Positions 50,785 to 60,006 of a DNA stretch of 64,000 nt are shown in pieces (within the stretch, counting starts at the first letter, position 1; each line of letters starts with the position of its first letter). The DNA is from Paenibacillus mesophilus (GTDB lineage: Bacteria > Bacillota > Bacilli > Paenibacillales > NBRC-103111). The translations under genes were made by a program, and so were the position numbers. Where the stretch lies: NCBI RefSeq assembly GCF_005938385.1, contig NZ_VCRA01000001.1:433146-497145 (forward strand). Reading direction: 5' to 3'. The notes under the pieces were generated by a model, which was not told the DNA's origin, searched no databases, and saw only the letters and a program-made list of their open reading frames with translations.

Positions 50785-52488
50785 TTAGCTCGGCTCCCGA
50801 GCCTGCAAGTAAGGAAGCGGGGATGCGACCAGCACATCGGCGCTGCCCGCCACGTTGAAAGTGAGCTCCCCGCTTCCGACGCCGAGCGCATGATGAAGCA
50901 CTTCTTCCACCGTTTCGACGGGAATAACCTGCAGACCGTTCAAGCCCGCAAAAATTTCCTGCCAGTTTTCCTTCGGAATAATGACTCGCGTAGCTCCGGC
51001 CTGAAAAGCGGCCTCCACTTTGGCCACGACGCCGCCTACCGGTTTCACCTTGCCGTGAATGCTCACTTCCCCGGTCATCGCGACCGTATTGTCGACCGGA
51101 ATTTGCCGGATGGCGGAAGCGATCGCCGTTGCCATCGATACCCCGGCGGAAGGCCCGTCGATCGGAATGCCTCCGGGGAAATTGATATGCAGATCGTAAT
51201 CGTATGGATTCAAGCCGAGCCTGCGCAGTACGGTCAGCACGTTCTCGATGGAACCGCGCGCCATGCTTTTGCGCCGAAGCGTCTTGGTGCCGCCGCCCAT
51301 TTCCTCCTCGTCGACGACACCGGTAATCGTGAACGTACCCGTATGCGGAACCGATGCCGGGATGCACGTCACTTCAATTTCCAGCAGCGTCCCCATATTC
51401 GGTCCGTACACGGCAAGCCCGTTGACGAAACCGATCTGCGGCTTGGCCGGCACTTTTTTCTCCGGTCGAGGCGTCAGCTGGCTGCTGTTAACGACCCACT
51501 CGACGTCCGATGCGGTCAGCTCGCTCCGCTGCTCGGTCATCGCCATCCCGGCGGCCAGCTGGATGATGTTGACGGCTTCCCGTCCGTTCGTCGCATATTT
51601 CTGCACGACCTCGATGGCGGAGGGCGTTTCCTTCAATCCGATCTTCATGACCGCGTTGCGGGCGATCTGGGCGATTTCGTCGGGCAGCAGCGGACGGAAA
51701 AAAATTTCCATGCAGCGCGACCGGATAGCCGGCGGGATTTCTTGCGCCGAACGCGTCGTAGCCCCGACGAGCCTGAAGTCCGCAGGCAAACCGTTCTGGA
51801 AAATATCGTGAATGTAATTCGGAATATTCGTGTCCTCCGAATTGTAATAGGCGCTTTCCAGAAATACTTTGCGGTCTTCGAGCACTTTTAATAACTTATT
51901 CATTTGAATCGGGTGCAATTCCCCGATCTCGTCAATAAACAGCATGCCTCCGTGGGCTTTCGTCACGGCGCCCGCTTTCGGCTGCGGTATGCCCGCTACA
52001 CCCATGGCTCCGGCGCCTTGATAGATCGGATCGTGCACCGATCCGATCAACGGATCCGCGATGCCGCGCTCGTCGAAGCGTGCAGTCGTCGCATCCATCT
52101 CGACGAATTTGGCGTCAAACCGAAAAGGGGATGCCGAATTTTTTTTCGCTTCTTCGAGGACGACTCTCGCTGCCGCCGTTTTCCCGACTCCGGGAGGGCC
52201 GTAAATGATCACGTGCTGCGGATTCGGACCGCAGAGAGCCGCCTTGAGCGCCCTCAGCCCTTCCTTCTGGCCGATAATGTCGCCCATTGTGGTCGGGCGC
52301 GTCTTCTCGGCGAGCGGCTTCGTCAGCGAGATCGAGCGAAGCTTCCGCAGCTTATCCATCTCTTTGCGCGATTCGCGGTCCACTGCCGTCCGGTTCGTCT
52401 GCTGGTTGCGCAGCAAGTTCCAGAAATATAACCCGATCACGATGGCGAAGAACACCTGGATGATCATGAGGATGATGCTTAAACTCAT
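50785..52488 (-). CDS. lonB: ATP-dependent protease LonB (sporulation-type)
   Basis: A 567-residue membrane-anchored Lon-like protease. An N-terminal helix (residues ~3-25, IILMIIQVFFAIVIGLYFW) replaces the LAN domain, then an AAA+ module ([32 protein letters not shown]), then a Lon protease domain with the catalytic Ser in PIDGPSAGVSMATA. In Bacillus lonB is a forespore-expressed paralogue upstream of lonA; the same order holds here. Confidence 0.93.
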   Translation of the reverse strand: MSLSIILMIIQVFFAIVIGLYFWNLLRNQQTNRTAVDRESRKEMDKLRKLRSISLTKPLAEKTRPTTMGDIIGQKEGLRALKAALCGPNPQHVIIYGPPGVGKTAAARVVLEEAKKNSASPFRFDAKFVEMDATTARFDERGIADPLIGSVHDPIYQGAGAMGVAGIPQPKAGAVTKAHGGMLFIDEIGELHPIQMNKLLKVLEDRKVFLESAYYNSEDTNIPNYIHDIFQNGLPADFRLVGATTRSAQEIPPAIRSRCMEIFFRPLLPDEIAQIARNAVMKIGLKETPSAIEVVQKYATNGREAVNIIQLAAGMAMTEQRSELTASDVEWVVNSSQLTPRPEKKVPAKPQIGFVNGLAVYGPNMGTLLEIEVTCIPASVPHTGTFTITGVVDEEEMGGGTKTLRRKSMARGSIENVLTVLRRLGLNPYDYDLHINFPGGIPIDGPSAGVSMATAIASAIRQIPVDNTVAMTGEVSIHGKVKPVGGVVAKVEAAFQAGATRVIIPKENWQEIFAGLNGLQVIPVETVEEVLHHALGVGSGELTFNVAGSADVLVASPLPYLQAREPS

Positions 52489-52596
52489 TGGAAATCCCTC
52501 CTGACTGCTTTACTATCACATACATGGTAGTATTACCCTGCGTCGGAGACGTTAATCGGCGAATGAGAAGAAAATGTTTGAGAAACCTAAATGCAT

Positions 52597-52655
52597 CCCC
52601 CAAAAGTGGAGCCGGCCTTTCGATGCGAATTCCAAGTACTTTTGGGGGAGCCCCC
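52597..52655 (+). repeat. Family 1 palindromic repeat (copy 6)
   Basis: It begins CCCCCAAAAGTGGAGCCGGC and ends GTACTTTTGGGGGAGCCCCC. The arms are perfectly complementary. First of three tandem copies between lonB and the amidase gene. Confidence 0.85.
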
Positions 52656-52659
52656 ATGT

Positions 52660-52718
52660 AACCCAAAAAGTGAAGCGAAGCGTTGGAGCATATTCCGGGT
52701 ACTTTTCGGGGACCCCGG
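52660..52718 (+). repeat. Family 1 palindromic repeat (copy 7)
   Basis: It begins AACCCAAAAAGTGAAGCGAA and ends TACTTTTCGGGGACCCCGG. Its core (GAAGCGAAGCGTTGGAGC) is nearer to copy 3 than to its tandem neighbours, while its right end (GGGGACCCC) resembles copies 4 and 5. Confidence 0.8.
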
Positions 52719-52725
52719 AAAACAT

Positions 52726-52783
52726 CCCCCCAAAAGTGGAGCCAGTCTTCGATGCGAATTCCAAGTACTTTTGGGGAACCCCC
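52726..52783 (+). repeat. Family 1 palindromic repeat (copy 8)
   Basis: It begins CCCCCCAAAAGTGGAGCCAG and ends AGTACTTTTGGGGAACCCCC. Nearly the same as copy 6. It ends about 70 nt before the amidase start; a GTGCC/GGCAC hairpin lies between. Confidence 0.85.
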
Positions 52784-52853
52784 ATGTGTTCGAAAAAAAT
52801 CCGTGCCTTCGGGCACTTTTGCAAATAAAGTCACAATTCCGGGAGGATCTCGA

Positions 52854-53543
52854 ATGAATCGCTGCAAAACCGTTTGCCTTGCACTCCTGACGCTGTCTTT
52901 CATGCTGCTGTCAACTGGCGAGGCTTATGCGGACCATTCGCCTTCGCCCGTTTCAACGGTCGACGTGCTCATCGACGTCGGACATGGCGGAATAGATGGA
53001 GGGACATCGCACGGGGATTTGCTGGAGAAGCATCTGAATCTCATAGTAGGCAAAATGCTTTATGACAGGCTTCGCCAATTGGGCGTTTGCGTCGCATTGA
53101 ACCGATCCCACGATTACGCACCGAGCGACGATAACGACTGGCTTCGTTCCCGTTCCCGGCATCTGCGGGATTTGGCCCAGCGCAAGCTGCTGGTCGACGT
53201 GCTGAAGCCGAAGCTGACCGTCAGTCTTCATACGAACTGGGCCAAAAAATCGTCGGCGAGAGGGCCGGGCGTGCTGTACCAATTCAATCAGCCGAGCTTT
53301 ATCGCGGCACATCTGTTTACGAACCGGCTGAACGCCCTGTACAGGACGTCTTCGGTCCCTTATGTCGGAGATACGTTCTACTTGCTGAATCGTTCGCGGA
53401 CTCCGGCGATCATTGTGGAGATGGGCTACATCAGCAACCCGTCCGACCGGAAGATGTTATCGGAAGCCGCCGGCCAAAACAAAATAACGGAGGCTCTCGC
53501 CTCCGCCGTTCTGGATTATTTATTCTTTTTTCATGTCGAATAA
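52854..53543 (+). CDS. N-acetylmuramoyl-L-alanine amidase, exported
   Basis: A 229-residue Amidase_3 enzyme with an N-terminal signal peptide (residues 1-26, ending GEAYA). Zinc-site segments are VLIDVGHGGIDGGTSHGDL, LLEKHLN (Glu) and TVSLHTNW, with the catalytic Glu in AIIVEMGYISNPSD. The small single-domain form resembles CwlD, which makes spore-cortex muramic-delta-lactam, but no diagnostic feature settles that. GGGAGG precedes the ATG. It is a plus-strand insertion between lonB and ispG, and ends directly against ispG without a visible terminator. Confidence 0.82.
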   Translation: MNRCKTVCLALLTLSFMLLSTGEAYADHSPSPVSTVDVLIDVGHGGIDGGTSHGDLLEKHLNLIVGKMLYDRLRQLGVCVALNRSHDYAPSDDNDWLRSRSRHLRDLAQRKLLVDVLKPKLTVSLHTNWAKKSSARGPGVLYQFNQPSFIAAHLFTNRLNALYRTSSVPYVGDTFYLLNRSRTPAIIVEMGYISNPSDRKMLSEAAGQNKITEALASAVLDYLFFFHVE

Positions 53544-54641
53544 CTAGTGGCGGCGCCCCGGGATCGTTCCGGTACGCTCGAATTCGGTGACGATATTGTC
53601 GATTTCTTTCTTCAATTCGGATACAAGCTCCGCTTCCGGTACTTTGCGGATCATTTCCCCGTACCGGAACAGCATTCCTTCGCCTCTTGCCCCAGCGATT
53701 CCGATATCCGCCTCTTTCGCTTCCCCGGGGCCGTTGACGGCGCAGCCGAGTACCGATACTTTAATCGGCACTTTCAGCTTCTCGATATATTGCTCTACCT
53801 CATTCGCTACAGAGAACAGGTCGATATCGAGCCTGCCGCACGTCGGGCACGAAACGAGCGTCGCCGCATTCGTAATAAGCCCGAACGTTTTCAGCAGCTC
53901 GCGCGCCACTTTGATTTCTTCCACCGGGTCAGCGCTGAGCGAGATCCGGATCGTGGAGCCGATGCCCATATGAAGCAGCGTGCCGAGTCCCGCCGCGCTT
54001 TTGACGGTTCCCGAGAACAAGGTGCCGGCTTCCGTTATCCCCAGATGAAGCGGATATTTGAATGCCGCCGCGGCTTTCGTATAAGCTGCGATCGCCATAG
54101 GCACATCGGACGCTTTCAGCGAAACGATGATATCGTGAAAATCCAACTCCTCGAGAATGCCGATGTGGAACAAAGCGCTCTCTACCATCGCTTCCGGCGT
54201 CGGATATCCGTACTTGTCCAATAAATGCTTCTCGAGCGAGCCGGCATTGACGCCGATCCGGATCGGAATCCCACGCTCCTTGCAAGCTTTAACGACCGCC
54301 TCCACTTTTTCCCTGCGGCCGATGTTGCCCGGATTGATCCGCACCTTGTCGATGCCGTTCTCAATCGCGGCCAGCGCCAGCCGATGGTCGAAATGGATGT
54401 CCGCCACAAGCGGGATATGAATCTGCTTTTTTATGTCTTTGATCGCATCCGCCGCTTCTTTATTGTTGACGGTAACGCGTACGATTTGACAGCCCGCTTC
54501 CTCAAGCCGGAGAATTTCGGCCACCGTCGCTTTGACGTCAGCCGTTTTCGTCGTACACATACTTTGCATGATGACTTCGTTGCTTCCCCCGATAGTCACG
54601 TTGCCGACCCGGACAGGTTTCGTTTCGGTACGATGGTACAT
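53544..54641 (-). CDS. ispG: 4-hydroxy-3-methylbut-2-enyl diphosphate synthase
   Basis: A 365-residue Fe-S enzyme (GcpE) of the non-mevalonate isoprenoid pathway, converting MEcPP to HMBPP. The TIM-barrel part shows [18 protein letters not shown] and [15 protein letters not shown]; the C-terminal part has the [4Fe-4S] cysteines in [13 protein letters not shown] and [18 protein letters not shown]. The ATG at 54639-54641 with GGGAGAG 6 nt upstream is preferred; ATGs at 54656 and 54668 in the same frame are possible. Not part of the Bacillus clpX-lonB block, so a local insertion. Confidence 0.95.
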   Translation of the reverse strand: MYHRTETKPVRVGNVTIGGSNEVIMQSMCTTKTADVKATVAEILRLEEAGCQIVRVTVNNKEAADAIKDIKKQIHIPLVADIHFDHRLALAAIENGIDKVRINPGNIGRREKVEAVVKACKERGIPIRIGVNAGSLEKHLLDKYGYPTPEAMVESALFHIGILEELDFHDIIVSLKASDVPMAIAAYTKAAAAFKYPLHLGITEAGTLFSGTVKSAAGLGTLLHMGIGSTIRISLSADPVEEIKVARELLKTFGLITNAATLVSCPTCGRLDIDLFSVANEVEQYIEKLKVPIKVSVLGCAVNGPGEAKEADIGIAGARGEGMLFRYGEMIRKVPEAELVSELKKEIDNIVTEFERTGTIPGRRH

Positions 54642-54741
54642 ATTCGGCTCTCCCATGATACCAAACATCCCCCGCTCCGGTCTTGGACCCGCAGGGGCGT
54701 CGGACGGATTGGAGGAAGTCGGTAAGCTTAGTGATGGCGCA

Positions 54742-56013
54742 TTACGCGCTCTCTTCTTTTTTGTTTTTGGCAGGGGCGGACTTGCCGTCCTTCAATTTCA
54801 ATTCCGGCGTAATTTTGTCCATGACGACTTCCTTCGTTACGACGCAGTTGGTAACGTCGTCGCGGGATGGCACTTCGAACATGACATCCAGCATGAGGCC
54901 TTCGATAATGGCGCGCAATCCCCGGGCTCCCGTATTCCGCTTGATCGCTTCTTTGGCGATGGCATCGAGCGCTTCCGGAGTAAACTCCAAAGACACGTTA
55001 TCCATCTCGAGCATTTTTTGGTACTGTTTGACGAGCGCGTTCTTAGGTTCGGTCAAAATGCGTACCAATGCAGGCTCATCCAAAGGCTCCAGCGTGGAGA
55101 CGACCGGCAGACGGCCTACGAACTCCGGAATGAGTCCGAATTTCAACAAATCCTCCGGCAGTACGAGCGACAAATATTCGCCCGGCTTCAGGTCGGTTTT
55201 GTGTCCTTCGCTGCTAAAGCCGATCACTTTCTTGCCGATACGGCGTTTGATGATTTGCTCGATGCCGTCGAAGGCGCCGCCGCAAATAAACAAAATGTTC
55301 GTCGTATCGATCTGGATAAACTCCTGATGCGGGTGCTTGCGTCCGCCTTGAGGCGGAACGGAGGCAACCGTGCCTTCCAATATTTTGAGGAGCGCCTGCT
55401 GTACGCCTTCGCCCGATACGTCACGGGTAATGGAAGGGTTCTCCGACTTGCGCGCCACTTTGTCGATTTCGTCGATGTAAATGATGCCTTTCTCGGCTTT
55501 TTCTACATCGTAGTCGGCAGCCTGGATCAGCTTAAGCAAAATATTTTCTACGTCTTCGCCGACATAGCCTGCTTCCGTAAGCGAGGTCGCGTCCGCAATA
55601 GCGAACGGTACGTTCAATATTTTGGCAAGCGTTTGGGCAAGCAGCGTTTTCCCGCTTCCGGTCGGACCGATCAGCGCGATATTGCTCTTCTGCAGCTCGA
55701 CGTCTTCCAGCTTGTTCTGGGAGTTGATCCGTTTGTAATGGTTATAAACCGCCACGGAGAGCGATTTTTTTGCTTGCTCCTGACCGATGACGTATTGATC
55801 GAGAATGGCGCGAATGTCTTTCGGCTTCGGAACGTCTTTCAGCTCCAGCTCTTCTTCGCTGCCCAGTTCCTCTTCAACGATCTCGGTGCAAAGTTCGATG
55901 CATTCGTCGCAAATATAAACGCCCGGACCGGCTACCAGCTTGCGAACCTGGTCTTGGGACTTCCCGCAGAACGAGCATTTCAGCTGTCCTTTTTCGTCGT
56001 TGAATTTAAACAT
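54742..56013 (-). CDS. clpX: ATP-dependent unfoldase ClpX
   Basis: A 423-residue AAA+ unfoldase for ClpP. The N-terminal zinc-binding domain has [10 protein letters not shown] and ICDECIELC. Walker A is [12 protein letters not shown], Walker B is [11 protein letters not shown], and the sensor-2 region [13 protein letters not shown] is intact. An IGF-type ClpP loop (VIGFSSEGH) is present. It starts 11 nt after clpP, so clpP-clpX are cotranscribed. Confidence 0.97.
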   Translation of the reverse strand: MFKFNDEKGQLKCSFCGKSQDQVRKLVAGPGVYICDECIELCTEIVEEELGSEEELELKDVPKPKDIRAILDQYVIGQEQAKKSLSVAVYNHYKRINSQNKLEDVELQKSNIALIGPTGSGKTLLAQTLAKILNVPFAIADATSLTEAGYVGEDVENILLKLIQAADYDVEKAEKGIIYIDEIDKVARKSENPSITRDVSGEGVQQALLKILEGTVASVPPQGGRKHPHQEFIQIDTTNILFICGGAFDGIEQIIKRRIGKKVIGFSSEGHKTDLKPGEYLSLVLPEDLLKFGLIPEFVGRLPVVSTLEPLDEPALVRILTEPKNALVKQYQKMLEMDNVSLEFTPEALDAIAKEAIKRNTGARGLRAIIEGLMLDVMFEVPSRDDVTNCVVTKEVVMDKITPELKLKDGKSAPAKNKKEESA

Positions 56014-56024
56014 AGGATCACCTC

Positions 56025-56615
56025 CTATTGTTGGTTAATATGAGTGATCACTTTGTCAATCAGCCCATATTCCATAGCCTGCTCGGCACTCATGAAATTA
56101 TCCCGGTCGGTGTCCCGCTCGATCTTGTCGTACGCTTGACCGGTGTGATGCACGTAAATTTCGTTCAGCTTGTGCTTCGTCTTCAAAATCCAGTCGGCGT
56201 GAATTTTAATATCAGCCGCCTGTCCTCTTACGCCGCCAAGCGGCTGGTGAATCATCACTTCGCTGTTGGGCAGCGCAAAACGCTTGCCTTTAGCCCCCGC
56301 AGTCAGGAGCAGAGAACCCATACTGGCCGCCATGCCGACGCAAATCGTGGAAACGTCCGGCTTGATGTACTGCATCGTATCGTAAATGCCCAAGCCTGCG
56401 GTAACCGAGCCCCCGGGCGAATTGATATAAATGCTTATGTCTTTCTCGGAATCCTGTGCGGCGAGAAACAACAGCTGGGCGATTACCAGATTCGCCACGT
56501 CGTCATCGATGGCACTGCCCAAAAAAATGATGCGGTCTTTCAGAAGGCGCGAGTAGATGTCATACGAACGTTCGCCGCGACTTTCCTGCTCGACAACCAT
56601 AGGAATCAGGCCCAT
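56025..56615 (-). CDS. clpP: ATP-dependent Clp protease proteolytic subunit
   Basis: A 196-residue serine protease. The catalytic Ser is in [11 protein letters not shown], the His in [14 protein letters not shown], and the Asp in [10 protein letters not shown]. In Bacillus subtilis clpP lies elsewhere; here it sits between tig and clpX as in many other bacteria. Confidence 0.97.
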   Translation of the reverse strand: MGLIPMVVEQESRGERSYDIYSRLLKDRIIFLGSAIDDDVANLVIAQLLFLAAQDSEKDISIYINSPGGSVTAGLGIYDTMQYIKPDVSTICVGMAASMGSLLLTAGAKGKRFALPNSEVMIHQPLGGVRGQAADIKIHADWILKTKHKLNEIYVHHTGQAYDKIERDTDRDNFMSAEQAMEYGLIDKVITHINQQ

Positions 56616-56769
56616 ATCGTTCCCTCATTTCTTTAGTAAGCTTAGGTTCATTCTACCACGTTTGCGGCCGCATGTCATTTTTGCCGTTGCTTGAGTGTAT
56701 GTATGCGACGCACAAACGATGCTGCTCCTTGCCGCCTGCGGAAACAAGGACACGATCGCAGGGTAAACG

Positions 56770-56800
56770 AAAGGCACGCTTAGGAGCAAACGTGCCTTTT
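56770..56800. terminator. Terminator between tig and clpP
   Basis: AAAGGCACG and CGTGCCTTTT pair around a 12-nt loop. On the minus strand this follows the tig stop codon. Confidence 0.75.
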
Positions 56801-56823
56801 CGTAAGAACGGATCGATTTATGC

Positions 56824-58122
56824 TTAGGCTACTTCCACCGCTTTGCTGTTCTCGACGAGGAATGCGATCGTCTTTCTCGTAGTCAGATCGGTTTGCAGCG
56901 AATCCAAGCTGCCGTTCGCGCTCAAGATGGCGCGAAGCTCATCCGCCGATCTTTGATATTGATTGGACAAACGCTCGAGCTCTTCGTTGATTTCCTCTTC
57001 GGTGGCACTGATGTTCTCCGCTTTCGCGATCGCCTCGATGACGAGATTATTGCGAACCCGTCTTGCGGCGTCGGTACGCATTTGCTGCTTCACGGTAGCT
57101 TCGTCCTGACCGGTGAATTGCAAATACATATCCAGCTCCATGCCTTGCATTTTCAGGCGGTTGCCGAAATCGTTGAACATTTGATCGACTTCCGTCGTAA
57201 TCATCGCATCAGGGATTTCAACTTCCGCATTCGCGGCAGCTTTCTCGACCAAAGCGGACTCGCGCTCTTGCTCGTTCGATTTTTCTTTGCGCTCTTGCAG
57301 GCGCTTGGAAATATCTTGCTTGAACTCGTCAAGCGTATCGAATTCGCTGACGTCTTTCGCGAACTCGTCGTCGAGCTCCGGCAAGTTTTTGCGCTTGATG
57401 TCGCGCACGGTTACTTTGAATACGGCCGCTTTGCCTTTCAGCTCTTCGGAGTGGTATTCTTCCGGGAATGTAACGTTAACGTCTTTCTCTTCGCCTTTCG
57501 CCATTCCTACGACTTGCTCTTCGAAGCCGGGAATGAAGCTGCCGGATCCGAGCTCCAAGGAATGGTTCTCGCCTTTGCCGCCTTCGAACGCAACGCCGTC
57601 AACGAATCCTTCGAAGTCGATTACGGCGATGTCGCCGTTCTCCGCCGTTCCTTCTTCCAGAACGACGAGCTCGGCATGACGCTGCTGCAGACGCTTCAGC
57701 TCTTCCGCGATTTCGTCTTCGGTTACGGCGTTGTCCTTCTGCTCCACTTCCAGCCCTTTGTACTCGCCGAGCTGAACTTCCGGTTTGACGATTACGGTCG
57801 CTTTAAAAATAAGGGCTTGTCCTTTGCCGAACTGTTCGATCTCGACGTCCGGACGATCCACAGGCTCGATGGAAGATTCTTCAACCGCTTTCACGTATAC
57901 TTCAGGCAGAAGAATATCCAGAGCGTCTTGGTACAAGCTCTCTACACCGAATTTCGCTTCGAAAATTTGGCGAGGCACTTTGCCTTTGCGGAAGCCCGGA
58001 ATGTTCGCTTTCGCGACTACTTTCTTGAAAGCTTTGTCCAAGGCGGTCGCGACTTGCTCCGCGTCGACCTCCACGTTCAGAACGACTTTGTTCTTCTCTA
58101 TTTTTTCCCAGGTTGCTTTCAT
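56824..58122 (-). CDS. tig: Trigger factor chaperone
   Basis: A 432-residue ribosome-associated folding factor and prolyl isomerase. The ribosome-binding loop reads ANIPGFRKGKVPRQIFEAKFG (shown in the N-terminal domain), the FKBP-like PPIase domain is central (GDIAVIDFEGFVDG), and a helical C-terminal arm domain follows. Monocistronic with a terminator behind it. Confidence 0.96.
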   Translation of the reverse strand: MKATWEKIEKNKVVLNVEVDAEQVATALDKAFKKVVAKANIPGFRKGKVPRQIFEAKFGVESLYQDALDILLPEVYVKAVEESSIEPVDRPDVEIEQFGKGQALIFKATVIVKPEVQLGEYKGLEVEQKDNAVTEDEIAEELKRLQQRHAELVVLEEGTAENGDIAVIDFEGFVDGVAFEGGKGENHSLELGSGSFIPGFEEQVVGMAKGEEKDVNVTFPEEYHSEELKGKAAVFKVTVRDIKRKNLPELDDEFAKDVSEFDTLDEFKQDISKRLQERKEKSNEQERESALVEKAAANAEVEIPDAMITTEVDQMFNDFGNRLKMQGMELDMYLQFTGQDEATVKQQMRTDAARRVRNNLVIEAIAKAENISATEEEINEELERLSNQYQRSADELRAILSANGSLDSLQTDLTTRKTIAFLVENSKAVEVA

Positions 58123-58259
58123 TTTATGCTTTCCCCTCCAAAAAATTTGCCGGTCCTACGTACGCCCGGCTCCGTCGCCACAGCACACGTTCTCAGATGG
58201 CCATTTAACCACTATATTATAACATAAGGCGACTCCATTTCAAGTTTGTGCTTGAAACA

Positions 58260-59210
58260 TCACATATCTCCGGGATTGGCGACGGTCGCGAATAGCTTGA
58301 TCACCTGCAGCGCCTTGTGAAAAGCTTTCGGATCCGCTTCCGCGAGCCCGCCGTACGAGGCGGAAAGATCGCTTTCGTCGGAGGGGCCGAGCAGCGTCTC
58401 CTGTACCGTATGGTGAAGGGCGGCCGCCCAAACGTCGGTACCGGTGTCGTCCAGCGCCGACAGCTCGTCGTATACGGACGAACCGTAAAGGAATGCCAGG
58501 AAATCCCGCCATATCGACTCGGCTAATTCCGCCAAGCCAGGCTGATTCGATTCCATCGCTTTCCTCGTTCTTTCCAGAACGTTTCTGGCGGCTGCGGGAA
58601 ATTGCTCATAACGCAAAGGCGTCTCGCCGATCGGCAACGTCATGGATTGCCCCAGCTTGCGAATGCCGATCATCCCCGTTTCCCCGAGCGTCCGGAGCGC
58701 CTGCAAACCGCGGAACTGCACGAGCGGATGAAGCCTGCTTTCCTCAAGCCACAGCTTGAGCGGTTCTCCGACGGTGCGGCGGTCCAAATGGACGAGCTGA
58801 TCCAGCGCCATCAGCTGCTTCTCCGCCGAGGCGCGGGGATCGAGCATGGCGAGCAGTTTTTCGGTATATTTGGAATCATTGGCCGCTTTGGCGCGCACAT
58901 GGCGCTTGAACAGCTCTCCTTCGGTTTCTTCTTCGTCATCCTCTTCGGATCGTTCCGAATGTTCCGTTCCGGCCCCCGCCCCGTCTGCGTCCAAATGCGG
59001 AAACGTCGCCGTCAGCCATTCGAGCAGCGACCGCCATTCTTCTTTATATTGCGGATCGTCGCTCTGGCATTGCAGCAAAAACCGGAGCAACCGCGCCGCC
59101 TCGGCAAACCGCTCCCCCTCCAGCATTTTGGTCAACTCGTTCTGGTAATACTCGATCGTCTTGGGAAACAAGATGACATTGTCCGGATTGGACGAAAAAA
59201 TCGGAACCAC
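58260..59210 (-). CDS. YsoA-like protein (helical repeat), unknown function
   Basis: A ~316-residue, mostly helical protein with an acidic stretch (SEEDDEEETEGE at ~90-102). TPR- or HEAT-like helical pairs are visible (YYQNELTKMLEGERFAEAAR, LHPLVQFRGLQALRTLGETG). In Bacillus the TPR protein gene ysoA lies upstream of tig, and this gene is in that position, so it is probably the counterpart. The start is a GTG at 59208-59210 with AAAGG very close upstream, so the exact start is uncertain. Confidence 0.6.
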   Translation of the reverse strand: MVPIFSSNPDNVILFPKTIEYYQNELTKMLEGERFAEAARLLRFLLQCQSDDPQYKEEWRSLLEWLTATFPHLDADGAGAGTEHSERSEEDDEEETEGELFKRHVRAKAANDSKYTEKLLAMLDPRASAEKQLMALDQLVHLDRRTVGEPLKLWLEESRLHPLVQFRGLQALRTLGETGMIGIRKLGQSMTLPIGETPLRYEQFPAAARNVLERTRKAMESNQPGLAELAESIWRDFLAFLYGSSVYDELSALDDTGTDVWAAALHHTVQETLLGPSDESDLSASYGGLAEADPKAFHKALQVIKLFATVANPGDM

Positions 59211-59351
59211 CGCCTTTCGATACGTCTCGCATTCGTTCCAACGGATACCATTGTAGCAGATTTTACCGGAGAGTCGACTTTTTTTCCCGCTTATTATCCC
59301 CCTTTAACCTTGGCGGAAACCTAATGTTATGGCGCTTGGACAATGAAATAA

Positions 59352-59546
59352 GGTTCAAATGTACGCTATGCCGGCCAAGCTGCCGTCATTTCGAACAGTT
59401 TTATGTTCAAATGAACGCTACTTCGTTCCCTGAGAGGGAAATTCACCTTGAAAGAAAGCCGTTTTACAAAATTAAGGCACATATGTACACTATCTTCTGG
59501 AAAATGATGAGCTTCAGATCCAATAGTAGTCAAATGTACGTTATTT
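59352..59546 (+). repeat. Four spaced copies of a TCAAATGTACGCTAT motif
   Basis: Copies at 59352-59370, 59405-59422, 59476-59495 (diverged) and 59529-59546 share TCAAATGTACGCTAT, at intervals of about 54-71 nt, all in one direction. The interval is too uneven, and the unit too short, for CRISPR. The 423-nt gap between the ysoA-like gene and the tRNA has no supported gene. Confidence 0.6.
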
Positions 59547-59583
59547 TCGTTACGGCGATTGCCCTGGTATGCACGTAAAATAG

Positions 59584-59612
59584 TTGAATTCAGTACCATC
59601 GTGTGATATATT
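59584..59612 (+). promoter_or_regulatory. Promoter of tRNA-Gly
   Basis: TTGAAT (59584-59589), a 17-nt spacer and TATATT (59607-59612), 21 nt before the mature 5' end. Confidence 0.65.
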
Positions 59613-59633
59613 AAATTTTGCCTTTTCCAATTT

Positions 59634-59704
59634 GCGGGTGTAGTTCAATGGCAGAACTCCAGCTTCCCAAGCTGGTGGCGTGGGTTCGATTCCCATCACC
59701 CGCT
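59634..59704 (+). tRNA. tRNA-Gly, anticodon CCC
   Basis: A 71-nt cloverleaf. Acceptor stem GCGGGTG/CACCCGC, D stem GTTC/GAAC, anticodon stem CCAGC/GCTGG with loop TTCCCAA (anticodon CCC, reads GGG), T arm with TTCGATT. The discriminator is T and CCA is not encoded. Confidence 0.93.
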
Positions 59705-59712
59705 TATGCAGT

Positions 59713-59751
59713 AAAAAGAAGAAGCCTTGTCCACCAAGGCTTCTTCTTTTT
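59713..59751 (+). terminator. Terminator after tRNA-Gly
   Basis: GAAGAAGCCTTG pairs with CAAGGCTTCTTC around TCCAC, with A and T runs outside. Confidence 0.92.
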
Positions 59752-59933
59752 GTTTTGGTTCTTCTAGTCCTCCACCCAGTACCTGATAAATTTCAAGATC
59801 CCGGCAATTGCACACACCTCTTGTCTCCCTCTCGATCCAACTTCCTTGGAATACAAGAATCACCTTATTTTAGTAATAAGTTTCTTCCAGTTCTTTACGA
59901 AGGAATGAGCCGAAAGTTCCACAATAACGATAC

Positions 59934-59972
59934 AACAATCCCCGCCAGCTAATGAAGCCGACGGGGATTGTT
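59934..59972. terminator. Terminator after the DUF1906 gene
   Basis: AACAATCCCCG and CGGGGATTGTT pair around a 17-nt loop. The ~180 nt between this and the tRNA-Gly terminator hold nothing recognised. Confidence 0.8.
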
Positions 59973-60006
59973 TAATCTGAGTTATCCTCTTACGTGAAGC
60001 CTTAGG

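Noticed and set aside
54532-56043. A 503-codon plus-strand frame opposite clpX
   Set aside because: Antisense shadow of clpX.
59352-59546. Possible CRISPR array
   Set aside because: The repeated unit is about 15-19 nt, degenerate and unevenly spaced, and no cas genes are present.
59324-59578. An 84-codon plus-strand frame in the gap before tRNA-Gly
   Set aside because: It runs through the TCAAATGTACGC repeats and has no ribosome binding site.
59680-59952. A 90-codon frame beginning inside tRNA-Gly
   Set aside because: It starts within the tRNA and crosses a terminator; not plausible.
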